From Chitinophaga parva (lineage in GTDB: Bacteria > Bacteroidota > Bacteroidia > Chitinophagales > Chitinophagaceae): DNA of 64,000 nucleotides. The position numbers were made by a program, and so were the translations under genes. Under the pieces are notes generated by a model. It saw only the letters and a program-made list of their open reading frames with translations, was not told where the DNA came from and did not search any database. The stretch covers positions 620,001 through 684,000 of the forward strand of contig NZ_QCYK01000003.1 of NCBI RefSeq assembly GCF_003071345.1, written 5' to 3'. Numbering within the stretch: the stretch's first letter is position 1; each line of letters opens with the position of its first letter. This document shows positions 53,698 through 62,151 of the stretch, in pieces.

Positions 53698-54915
53698 TTG
53701 CTTCAATTCTTACATCCCATATGGCTTTTCGGTATCACGGGCATAACATTGCCGGTGATGATCCATTTGTGGAACCACCGCCAGGGTAAGGTACTGGCGG
53801 TAGGCAGCATAGCATTGCTGCAGGAAACCCCGCGTAACAGTGCACGCCGTGTGCAGCTCAGTGAAAAATGGCTCCTGTTGCTGCGTTGCTTAATCATTAT
53901 CCTGCTCTCTGTTATACTGGCTGGCCCGCAGTGGAAACAGCCTGCATCCGCCGCCGCAAAGCGGGGCTGGGTGCTGGTGCCCCGGCAACTGGCCGGCGCC
54001 TTCCAACACCAGGTAGACTCACTGGTGAAGGCCGGCTTCCGCGGGCATTACTTTGAACCGGGCTTCCCGGATATGGATGGAGACACGGCAAACGGCCCGC
54101 AGCAGGATTACTGGTCCACACTGGCGCTGCTGCAGCAGGCCGTAACCCCGGAGCAACCGGTCTACCTCTTTACAGACCGGCAGCTGCGGCATTTCAGCGG
54201 GGAGCGCCCCCGCGTGGAAATGGACCTGCACTGGCAAACGGTTGCTATTCCTGCGCCCGCATCTCCGGATACACTGGCGGATACCAGCCGGCAATTTACT
54301 ATCTGGGCGGGCGCGCACGCGGAGGATGCCGCATTTGTGCAGGCCGCGTTGCAGGCCATCCGCCAGTTCAGCGGGCGGCAAATGGAGATTAAAGTGGTAA
54401 GCACAACCGGGGCCCTGCCGGCATCGAAGGACTGGCTGTTCTGGCTCAGTGAGGCGCCCCTTCCGGCGGTGCAGGCAAAGCATGTGCTGCGTTACATGCC
54501 TGGAAAGCCCCAGCCGGAAGACTCATGGCTGGCGGGCTACACGGACCTGGTGGTTCGCCGGTATGTGCCGTCTGCTGCAGCAGATGCACGCTGGCAGGAT
54601 GGCTTTGGGCATGCCCTGCTGACCACAGACGGCACTAACTATAGCGCATATACGCATTTCAACAGTACGTGGAATGGGCTGCCCTGGAGCCCCCGCATGC
54701 CGGGACTGCTGCTGCAGCTTATTTACCCGGGAAACTACCCGGATGCCCAGCTGCCGGACCATGCAGCGGTACAGCCACTGCAAGTAAAAGGCATGGCCCG
54801 GGCGGCAGGCACACCTGCACTTTCATTGGTGCGGGCAGGATGGCTCCTGCTCCTGCTGCTGTTTGTTGCAGAACGGCTGGCAGCAGGATGGGGGCAGAAG
54901 GCCGGTGGGGCATAG
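53698..54915 (+). CDS. BatA-type N-terminal-domain membrane protein
   Basis: 405 residues from TTG 53698. The BatA N-terminal domain is residues 1-~85: LHPIWLFGITGITLPVMIHLWNHR, then QEKWLLLLRCLIIILLSVILAG-like segments give two membrane helices. The rest is periplasmic, with a C-terminal helix (AGWLLLLLLFVAERL). The family is linked to aerotolerance operons and MoxR-DUF58 systems, but its role is not known. No ATG is near, so TTG is used. It is followed by a TTG-started DUF4175 gene 25 bp later. Confidence 0.85.
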   Translation: MLQFLHPIWLFGITGITLPVMIHLWNHRQGKVLAVGSIALLQETPRNSARRVQLSEKWLLLLRCLIIILLSVILAGPQWKQPASAAAKRGWVLVPRQLAGAFQHQVDSLVKAGFRGHYFEPGFPDMDGDTANGPQQDYWSTLALLQQAVTPEQPVYLFTDRQLRHFSGERPRVEMDLHWQTVAIPAPASPDTLADTSRQFTIWAGAHAEDAAFVQAALQAIRQFSGRQMEIKVVSTTGALPASKDWLFWLSEAPLPAVQAKHVLRYMPGKPQPEDSWLAGYTDLVVRRYVPSAAADARWQDGFGHALLTTDGTNYSAYTHFNSTWNGLPWSPRMPGLLLQLIYPGNYPDAQLPDHAAVQPLQVKGMARAAGTPALSLVRAGWLLLLLLFVAERLAAGWGQKAGGA

Positions 54916-54940
54916 TATTATAACACAGAAAACAACAGCA

Positions 54941-57025
54941 TTGAACAAAGGTGGTGAGATCATATTACAACTACAGCAACGGTGGAAGCTAAAAGGCTTG
55001 CTGGTAAATGCTTTGCGGGGACTGGCATTGGGCCTTATCCTGTGCGGCCTGCTGCAGGTAAGCCGGCAATGGAGTGTGTGCTGGCTGCTGCCTTTATGGA
55101 TACTTTCCACGCTGGCATTTTATTTCATATTTCCTTACCGCAGGATCACCGCAAAAGATGTAACCACCTGGATAGACCAACACTGCCCGGAAATGGAAGA
55201 CAGCAGCGCCCTGCTGCTGGAGCCGGCGCCCGCAGGGCTGGCGGCTTTGCAGGCAGATAAAGTGGGAAACGTGCTGGAAGGCCTGCACGTGCCGGCGCCA
55301 CTGGGTCATGCCTTGCGTAGCGCCTTGTTACTGGCTGGCGGCAGCCTGCTGGTGCTGGTGATGATGTGGTACGTGAGCAGCCGGCAGGTTCCGGCAGGCG
55401 CCAATCACACGGCGGCAGCAGGCGCACCGGCACCCCGCCCCGCAGGTATTGCCGCGGTGCAGGTGATGGTGGAAGCACCGGCTTATACCCGTCAGGGAAA
55501 AACTACCCAGGCTGATTTTGACCTGAAGGTGCCAGCGGGCAGCCATGTGCAATGGATGCTGCGCACTGATAAACCCACGGCACAACTGGCGCTCCGGTTC
55601 AATGATTCACTGGAAGTGCCTTTGCAAACAAAGGACAGCGTGCACTGGCAACTCGAAAGAGTGGTGCAGCTGCCAGGATTTTACCAGGTGAAATTACATG
55701 GCGTCTTATCTGCGTTATATAAACTGGAAGTGATCAGGGACCAGCCGCCCCAGGTGGAGATCACAGCACCCGCTGCTTACACGCTCATAGACTATGGGCA
55801 ACCGCCGCAGGTACAACTGCAGGCCCGCCTGGAAGATGATTATGGGCTGCAAAAGGCCACGCTGTTTGTCACGGTGGCCAGTGGAAGCGGGGAGGCGGTA
55901 AAGTTCAGGGACCTGCAATTTCCGCTGCCATTGCAGCCTGGCGCCCGCCAGGCAGGGGCAACAAAGCTGCTAAGCCTCCGCGCATTCAACATGCAGCCGG
56001 GGGATGAGCTTTACTGCTACATCAGCGCAGCAGATGCCCTGCACCAGGAGGCCCGCTCTGAGCGCGCCATGATCGTATGGCAGGATACCGCCCAACTCAT
56101 GAAACTGGAAGGCATGACCAACGGGGTGGACCTGAAACCGGCTTTCTTCCGCAGTGAGCGCCAGATCATCATTGAAACAGAACAACTGCTGCGCGATAAG
56201 GACACCATATCCCTGCAGCACTTCCAGGAAAAAAGCAGTGACCTGGGCATGGACCAGAAACTGCTGCGCCTGCGCTACGGCCAGTTCCTGGGCGAAGAAG
56301 CGGAGGAAGGAACGGAGCACCGCGAGGCCCTGGATGCGCTGAACAACCCGGCTGATTTCAGCAACGCGGCCAAGATACTGGACCTGGTAACAGACAAGCA
56401 TGATAACGCGGAAGATGCCACCTTCTTTGATCCAAAGACCAAAGCACAACTCAAAGCCACGCTCACCGAAATGTGGAATGCGGAATTACGCCTGCGCACG
56501 TACGATCCCGCGGGTGCCCTGCCTTTTGCTTACAAGGCCCTTCGCATGCTCAAGGACCTGCAGCAGCAAAGCCGCGCCTACGTGGCCAAAACCGGCGCAA
56601 AACTGGCGCCCCTGAAACCGGAAAAGCGACTGACCGGTGAACTGGGTAAAATTGCCGGCCCACTAACGGAAAGGGATATACGTAATTTAAACCCGGACAC
56701 ATTATACCGCATCAGCCTTGGCCTGCTGGAACAATGGCGCGATGGCCAAGCGCCGGACGGGCACCAGCAGCAACTGTTGCAGCGCGCAGGCATACAACTG
56801 GCCACCCAGGCCGTGCGCGATCCGGGGGGCTACCTGCCCGCGGTGGCCGCCCTGCGCCGTATGCTGGCAACGGGTCCGTCTGCAATGGATCTGCAGGTGG
56901 CAGAACGGGCCTTGCAGCAATTAGTGCCGGTGCCCCCCTTTCAGCCTTACCGGCGGCCGCAGGTGGTGGACATGAACCTGTCTAAAACTTATTTTGAACA
57001 ATTGAAGGAAGGGAAAAATAAATGA
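54941..57025 (+). CDS. DUF4175-domain large membrane protein
   Basis: 694 residues from TTG 54941; the frame extends to 54863 but that part lies inside the preceding gene. Three membrane helices are near the N-terminus (ALRGLALGLILCGLLQ, LLPLWILSTLAFYFIF, SALLLAGGSLLVLVMMWY). A long periplasmic part with beta-rich then helical segments follows, ending in KTYFEQLKEGKNK. DUF4175 proteins are commonly linked to MoxR, DUF58 and BatA genes and are thought to be envelope-anchored, function unknown. It overlaps the next gene by four bases (ATGA), so translation is coupled. Confidence 0.83.
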   Translation: MNKGGEIILQLQQRWKLKGLLVNALRGLALGLILCGLLQVSRQWSVCWLLPLWILSTLAFYFIFPYRRITAKDVTTWIDQHCPEMEDSSALLLEPAPAGLAALQADKVGNVLEGLHVPAPLGHALRSALLLAGGSLLVLVMMWYVSSRQVPAGANHTAAAGAPAPRPAGIAAVQVMVEAPAYTRQGKTTQADFDLKVPAGSHVQWMLRTDKPTAQLALRFNDSLEVPLQTKDSVHWQLERVVQLPGFYQVKLHGVLSALYKLEVIRDQPPQVEITAPAAYTLIDYGQPPQVQLQARLEDDYGLQKATLFVTVASGSGEAVKFRDLQFPLPLQPGARQAGATKLLSLRAFNMQPGDELYCYISAADALHQEARSERAMIVWQDTAQLMKLEGMTNGVDLKPAFFRSERQIIIETEQLLRDKDTISLQHFQEKSSDLGMDQKLLRLRYGQFLGEEAEEGTEHREALDALNNPADFSNAAKILDLVTDKHDNAEDATFFDPKTKAQLKATLTEMWNAELRLRTYDPAGALPFAYKALRMLKDLQQQSRAYVAKTGAKLAPLKPEKRLTGELGKIAGPLTERDIRNLNPDTLYRISLGLLEQWRDGQAPDGHQQQLLQRAGIQLATQAVRDPGGYLPAVAALRRMLATGPSAMDLQVAERALQQLVPVPPFQPYRRPQVVDMNLSKTYFEQLKEGKNK

Positions 57026-58725
57026 TTGCACCGGGAATGGATACAGGACAGATTATGGTCGTTGCTGCCACCGGCCTGGTTACCGTCACACTGGTGGTGC
57101 TGGAGTGGCGGCGTGCCCGCAAGGCCCGGCTGGGATGGCGGCTGCTGGCCACGTTAGTGGCGCTGGCCTCCCTGCTGGCGCTGGCCCTGCCGCTGCGTAT
57201 ACCGGCAACTGATACGCTGCAGGCAGATAAGGTGTTAGTGCTCACGGAGGGCTTTGATGCAGACACGGTGCGCGCATTGTACCAGCCACATACCCCCGTA
57301 TATGCAACGGATAGCGTATCCTGGGTAAGAGGGCGGCGCTGGCAGGCGCAATGGATGCCATTCCCCGGAAACTGGCCACAGCCAGGCCGTACGGTGCACG
57401 TGACCGGCAGTGGGCTGGAAAGCTGGCAGCGGGGGCATATCCGCTATGTATTTCATCCTGCGCCTGTACGGGATGGCATCACCCACCTGCACTGGAACCA
57501 GCAAATGCCCGGGGGCGCTGCGTTACGCGTGCAGGGGCAGTTTCAAAGCCGGCGGCCATTGAAAGTGTTATTGTATGGATTGAATGCGCCATTGGACTCT
57601 GCTACTGCATCCCCCTTTACGCTAACCACCCGGCCCAAACACCGGGGGGGCGCGGTATACCGGCTGATCACCCTGCAGGGGAAAGATACTTTGTCTAATG
57701 ACCCACTGCCCGTGTTTGTAACGGCGGCGGATACACTAAATGTGCTGCTGCTGGCAGCAGTGCCGGACGCGGAGAACCGTTTCCTGAAAGACTGGCTGGG
57801 CAGCCATGGCAGCAAAGTGGCTGTGCGCACAGTTATCAGCAGGGGCAAAGCAGACCAGGCGTTTATGAACCAGGATAAAAAGGAGGCAGGCAATGCAGGC
57901 AACTTTGCGCCTTACGACCTGGTGGTAGCCGATGCCGCCGCCCTGCAATCCTTGCCCATGGCCACGCTTAACGGCCTGCGCCGGCAGGTGGAGGAAGGGA
58001 TGGGCCTCCTGGTAAAAACGGATAGTGGGCAAGGCAGTACCGGGTTTTATAATAGCGGCATTGTCCTGCAGACCTTACCGCCGGGAGAAAGTATTCGGCT
58101 GCCGCAGGCCGTCCCGCTGAAAGATGAACAAGCCGTATACATGAAGCCTGGTGCGGCACAGCAGCCATTGATCTCGGATGAAAAAGGCCGCGTGTTCTGC
58201 GCGGTGACGCCTTACGGAAGGGGCAATATCCTGCACACTACGCTGCATAATACTTACACCTGGCAGCTGGCATCACACCCGGATGACTATGACCGGCTGT
58301 GGGCGATGCTGCTGCACACTATAGCCCGGGAAAAGCCGGTATCCATGGAATGGCGCACGGGCACTGCGTTCCCGCTGCAGGATGCCCCGGTACTGTTGCA
58401 GGCATACAGCACTGAAATGCCGGTGGATGCCAGCTTTTCGTTTGCCCGTAACAGTGATATACCCTTCCTGTGGGCGTGCATGCAGTGGCCCCGCCGCAGT
58501 GGATGGCAGTATGGCCCGCAGGGGCAGGTGTGGTATGTGTATGGCCGCGGGGACTGGGCCACCCTGCGCGCCCGCGAAAGAACCACAGCCACCGCGGCAC
58601 TGGCAGGCAGCGGGGATACTGCATCTATTGCGCAAACGCCCGAAGGGCGGCCTGTGCCCCCGCTCTGGCCTTTCCTGGCTTTCTTACTGGCCGCGGGTTT
58701 CCTGTGGGTAGAGCGAAAATTGTGA
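57022..58725 (+). CDS. Hypothetical membrane protein of the MoxR run
   Basis: 567 residues from ATG 57022, overlapping the DUF4175 stop (ATGA). Two N-terminal membrane helices (MVVAATGLVTVTLVVLEW, LLATLVALASLLALALPL) and a C-terminal one (LWPFLAFLLAAGFLWVE) enclose a large extracytoplasmic part. That part contains a Rossmann-like or amidotransferase-like stretch (LNVLLLAAVPDAENRFLKDWL, YDLVVADAAALQSL), as in BatA-type partners. Function unknown. It is the last gene before tldD1, with a 104-bp gap. Confidence 0.75.
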   Translation: MIAPGMDTGQIMVVAATGLVTVTLVVLEWRRARKARLGWRLLATLVALASLLALALPLRIPATDTLQADKVLVLTEGFDADTVRALYQPHTPVYATDSVSWVRGRRWQAQWMPFPGNWPQPGRTVHVTGSGLESWQRGHIRYVFHPAPVRDGITHLHWNQQMPGGAALRVQGQFQSRRPLKVLLYGLNAPLDSATASPFTLTTRPKHRGGAVYRLITLQGKDTLSNDPLPVFVTAADTLNVLLLAAVPDAENRFLKDWLGSHGSKVAVRTVISRGKADQAFMNQDKKEAGNAGNFAPYDLVVADAAALQSLPMATLNGLRRQVEEGMGLLVKTDSGQGSTGFYNSGIVLQTLPPGESIRLPQAVPLKDEQAVYMKPGAAQQPLISDEKGRVFCAVTPYGRGNILHTTLHNTYTWQLASHPDDYDRLWAMLLHTIAREKPVSMEWRTGTAFPLQDAPVLLQAYSTEMPVDASFSFARNSDIPFLWACMQWPRRSGWQYGPQGQVWYVYGRGDWATLRARERTTATAALAGSGDTASIAQTPEGRPVPPLWPFLAFLLAAGFLWVERKL

Positions 58726-58829
58726 TAAACGGTTTCCGGGCCCGTGCATTTTTAATTAGCTTGTGTGTACGCCATTGCTATTGTCCATATCAACAAATAC
58801 CATTATCTAAATCTGAAAAGGGTTACATT

Positions 58830-60470
58830 TTGAAAAGAAAAGAATTTCTACAGTGGTCCGCTATGGGCCTGGGGGCATTCATGGTGCCTTCCCTGCCGGC
58901 ATTTGCCCGGGCAATAGACCCGGCAGAAGCGCTCAATGAGGGCATTGATGTGAGGCTCAAAAAAGAGCTCGCTGATGTGGCCCTTAGCGCCGCCAAAGCC
59001 AAAGGCGCCACCTATGCAGATGTGCGCATAGGCCGTTACCTCAACCAGTTTGTACTGACCCGTGAAAACCGCGTGCAGAATGTGGCCAACACGGAATCGT
59101 TTGGTGTAGGCATCCGCGTCATCGCAAATGGTTGCTGGGGCTTTGCCGCTACAAACAAGGTGACCAAAGAAGATATTGCCAGAACCGCGGAACGTGCGGT
59201 GGCCGTGGCCAAAGCCAACAGCCGCGTGCCGGCAGACCCGGTGCAGCTGGCGCCCCAGAAAGGTTATGGGGAAGTGGCGTGGAAAACACCCATTGAGACC
59301 AGCGCCTTTTCCGTACCGGTAAAAGACAAGGTGGACCTGCTGCTGAAGGTGAACAGCATTGCCATGGGCGCCGGCGCTAACTTTGTGAACTCGGGCATCT
59401 TTGCTTCCAATGAGCAGAAATATTTTGCCTCCACGGATGGTTCGTACATAGACCAGGACATTCACCGGATCTACCCGCAATTCAATGTGACCAAAATAGA
59501 CAAGGCCTCCGGCAAGTTTGAAACCCGTGCCTCGCTTAGCTCTCCCATGGGTATGGGGTATGAATACCTGACACCCACCCCGGAAGCAAAAGTGAGCGGC
59601 ATTGTAACGCGGTATAAAGACCGCTACGATATGCTGGAAGATGTGAAGAACGCCGCGGCAGACGTAACCCAGAAGATCAGCGCCAAGAGCGTGGAACCGG
59701 GTAAGTACGACCTGCTGCTGGACCCTTCCCACCTCTGGCTCACTATCCACGAATCAGTGGCCCACCCCACGGAGCTGGACCGCGTACTGGGCTATGAAGC
59801 CAACTACGCCGGTACCAGTTTCCTGACGCTGGACAAGTGGCGCTCCGGTAATTTCCAGTTTGGCAGCAAGCTGGTAAACATCGTGGCAGACAAGGCCCAG
59901 CCCCATTCCCTGGGCGCCGTAGGGTACGATGATGAGGGCGTGGCCCCCAAGAAATGGGACCTGATCAAGGATGGGGTGCTGGTGAACTACCAGGCCATCC
60001 GTGACCAGGCGCACATCATTGGTCTCAAGGAATCACAAGGCTGCTGCTACGCGCAAAGCTGGTCTGATGTGCAGTTCCAGCGTATGCCCAACGTATCCCT
60101 GCAACCCGGTAAGGATACCCTCAGCGTGGATGACATGATCAAGAACATCAAGAAAGGCATCTATATCATCGGCAATGGTTCTTTCTCCATTGACCAGCAG
60201 CGCTACAACTTCCAGTTTGGCGGGCAAACCTTTTACGAGATCAAAGAAGGCAAGATCACCGGCATGCTCAAGGATGTAGCCTACCAGGCAAACACCCGTG
60301 AGTTCTGGAACTCCTGCAGCGCCATTGCAGACAAACGCGATTACCGCCTGGGCGGCGCCTTTAACGATGGTAAGGGCCAGCCTTCGCAGTCAAACGCAGT
60401 GTCGCACGGCAGCTCCACGGCCCGCTTTGACGGCGTGAACGTGATCAATACGGCAAGGAAAATCGGTTAA
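58830..60470 (+). CDS. tldD: TldD-type metallopeptidase homologue, copy 1, with Tat-like leader
   Basis: 546 residues from TTG 58830; upstream frames overlap the previous gene, and this start places KRKEFLQW (residues 2-9), a Tat-like leader with Arg-Lys in place of Arg-Arg, then a hydrophobic segment (MGLGAFMVPSLPAFARA). The zinc site is HESVAH (His 307, Glu 308, His 312), with Ala where the sister protein has Gly. PHSLGAVGYDDEGV and SQGCCYAQSWSDVQF are shared by both copies. TldD with TldE degrades or matures modified peptides in other bacteria. An exported form would act outside the cytoplasm. Confidence 0.88.
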   Translation: MKRKEFLQWSAMGLGAFMVPSLPAFARAIDPAEALNEGIDVRLKKELADVALSAAKAKGATYADVRIGRYLNQFVLTRENRVQNVANTESFGVGIRVIANGCWGFAATNKVTKEDIARTAERAVAVAKANSRVPADPVQLAPQKGYGEVAWKTPIETSAFSVPVKDKVDLLLKVNSIAMGAGANFVNSGIFASNEQKYFASTDGSYIDQDIHRIYPQFNVTKIDKASGKFETRASLSSPMGMGYEYLTPTPEAKVSGIVTRYKDRYDMLEDVKNAAADVTQKISAKSVEPGKYDLLLDPSHLWLTIHESVAHPTELDRVLGYEANYAGTSFLTLDKWRSGNFQFGSKLVNIVADKAQPHSLGAVGYDDEGVAPKKWDLIKDGVLVNYQAIRDQAHIIGLKESQGCCYAQSWSDVQFQRMPNVSLQPGKDTLSVDDMIKNIKKGIYIIGNGSFSIDQQRYNFQFGGQTFYEIKEGKITGMLKDVAYQANTREFWNSCSAIADKRDYRLGGAFNDGKGQPSQSNAVSHGSSTARFDGVNVINTARKIG

Positions 60471-60541
60471 AGGTGGATCGTTAAAAGCTAACCCTTAATG
60501 GTAGGTCATGCACCCGGGCAAGCAACCTGCGATAACCGTTT

Positions 60542-60607
60542 ACCATTAACAATCACCATTAACGCTTAACGATTAATGCCATTAACTATTAACCATTAAC
60601 GCTTAAC
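60542..60607 (+). repeat. ATTAAC short repeats between tldD1 and tldE1
   Basis: ACCATTAAC occurs three times, and a 16-bp unit ACCATTAACGCTTAAC is exactly repeated at 60555-60570 and 60592-60607 (period 37). TTAACG and TTAACA variants fill the rest. The array is between a stop and the start of tldE1 and ends 10 bp before its ATG. Confidence 0.8.
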
Positions 60608-60616
60608 AACCTGACA

Positions 60617-61951
60617 ATGTCCATACTGACAAAAGAAGAAGCCCAGGCACTATTGAAAAAAGTACTGGCCTTTTCAAAATCGGATGAGTGTGAAGTAAGC
60701 CTTTCCGGTACGGAAGGCGGCAACATCCGCTATGCGCGCAATGCGATCTCCACCGCGGGTGATATCAGTACCCTCACACTTTCCGTAAGCGCCACTTATG
60801 GAAAAAAGACGGGCTCCGCCAGCATCAATGAATTTGACGATGCATCCCTGGAAAAGGTAGTGCGCCGTGCAGAAGAACTGGCACAACTGGCGCCGGAAAA
60901 CCCTGAGCACATGCCGCTGATGGGTCCCCAGACTTTTAAAGATGCGATCACCTACGTGCAGGCCACGGCGGATATGACGCCGGAAAGCCGCGCGGATGCA
61001 GTGGCGCAGAGCGTGCAGGCATCCAAAGATGCAAAACTGCAGGCCGCCGGCTATATTGAAAATACCACCAGCTTTGATGTGGTGGCCAATTCCAAAGGCC
61101 TCTTTGCCTATAACCAGGGTACGGATGTGATCTTCTCCATCACCACCCGAAATGAAGAAGGCACCGGCTCCGGTTATGCTGCCCGTGGCTTCAATGACGT
61201 GCGTAAGCTGGATACGCTGGGCGCTACCAAAGTGGCGGCTTCCAAGGCCAACGGTTCTGCAGGCGCCAAAGCCATTGAGCCCGGCAAATACACAGTGATC
61301 CTGGAACCGGTGGCGGCAACCTACATGATTGAAAACATGTTCCGCGGTTTTGACGCCCGCAGTGCCGATGAAGGCCGCAGCTTCATGAGCAAACCCGGTG
61401 GTGGGAACCGCCTGGGCGAGCAGCTCATGGACGAAAAGGTGAACATCTATTCCGATCCTTTCAACAAAGACCTGCCCTCCGCCACGTGGAACCGTGAAGG
61501 CTTTCCGCTGGAGCGCACGGACTGGATCAGGAACGGGAAGGTGGAAAACCTGGCCTACAGCCGTTATTGGGCAGAAAAGAAAGGCGCAAAACCCTTGCCC
61601 TTCGGCGCCAACTATATCATGGAAGGTGGCGACCAGACCATTGAAGACATGATCAAAAGCACGGAGAAAGGCATCCTGGTAAGCCGGCTCTGGTACATCC
61701 GCCTGGTGGATGCGCAGACCCTGTTGCTCACCGGCCTTACCCGCGACGGGACCTTCTACATTGAGAATGGGGAGATCAAATTCCCGATCAAGAACATGCG
61801 CTTTAACGAAAGCCCCGTGATCATGCTCAATAACGTGGAAGCACTGGGCAAAGTGGAACGCAGCATCAGCGTGGAATCTTACCGCAGCTATCTCATTCCG
61901 CCCATGAAGATCCGTGACTTCACCTTCACGTCCCTTTCAGACGCAGTGTAA
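60617..61951 (+). CDS. tldE: TldE/PmbA-type protein, copy 1
   Basis: 444 residues from ATG 60617. PmbA/TldE homologues form heterodimers with TldD and lack the zinc site. The N-terminal helix (LTKEEAQALLKKVLAFSKSD) and the ECEVSLSGTEGGNIRYARN strand match the family; no HExxxH is present. No signal peptide or Tat motif, so if it joins the exported TldD it would have to be carried along. It is 146 bp after tldD1, with ATTAAC repeats between, and a strong terminator follows. Confidence 0.88.
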   Translation: MSILTKEEAQALLKKVLAFSKSDECEVSLSGTEGGNIRYARNAISTAGDISTLTLSVSATYGKKTGSASINEFDDASLEKVVRRAEELAQLAPENPEHMPLMGPQTFKDAITYVQATADMTPESRADAVAQSVQASKDAKLQAAGYIENTTSFDVVANSKGLFAYNQGTDVIFSITTRNEEGTGSGYAARGFNDVRKLDTLGATKVAASKANGSAGAKAIEPGKYTVILEPVAATYMIENMFRGFDARSADEGRSFMSKPGGGNRLGEQLMDEKVNIYSDPFNKDLPSATWNREGFPLERTDWIRNGKVENLAYSRYWAEKKGAKPLPFGANYIMEGGDQTIEDMIKSTEKGILVSRLWYIRLVDAQTLLLTGLTRDGTFYIENGEIKFPIKNMRFNESPVIMLNNVEALGKVERSISVESYRSYLIPPMKIRDFTFTSLSDAV

Positions 61952-61959
61952 CAGGATCA

Positions 61960-62001
61960 CAGTGGGCTGCCGGTAATAAAGCCGCAGCCCACTGTTTTTT
62001 T
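61960..62001 (+). terminator. Rho-independent terminator after tldE1
   Basis: CAGTGGGCTGC (61960-61970) pairs perfectly with GCAGCCCACTG (61984-61994), followed by seven T. It separates the first TldD-TldE module from the second. Confidence 0.92.
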
Positions 62002-62151
62002 GTTTAAGTTGTCTTGAAAAATACATTCCCCAAAAAGGCGGTATATGCCCCGTTTTTTTATTGTAAATTCATAAGGTATCAACAATACGCTGGAGCATTA
62101 CCTTTTTCTGATTCAATCAAACTTTTATTCAGCCATCTAAATCTGCTTAAC

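Noticed and set aside
58470..58829. N-terminal extension of tldD1
   Set aside because: It overlaps the preceding membrane-protein gene in another frame; TTG 58830 gives a leader matching that of copy 2.
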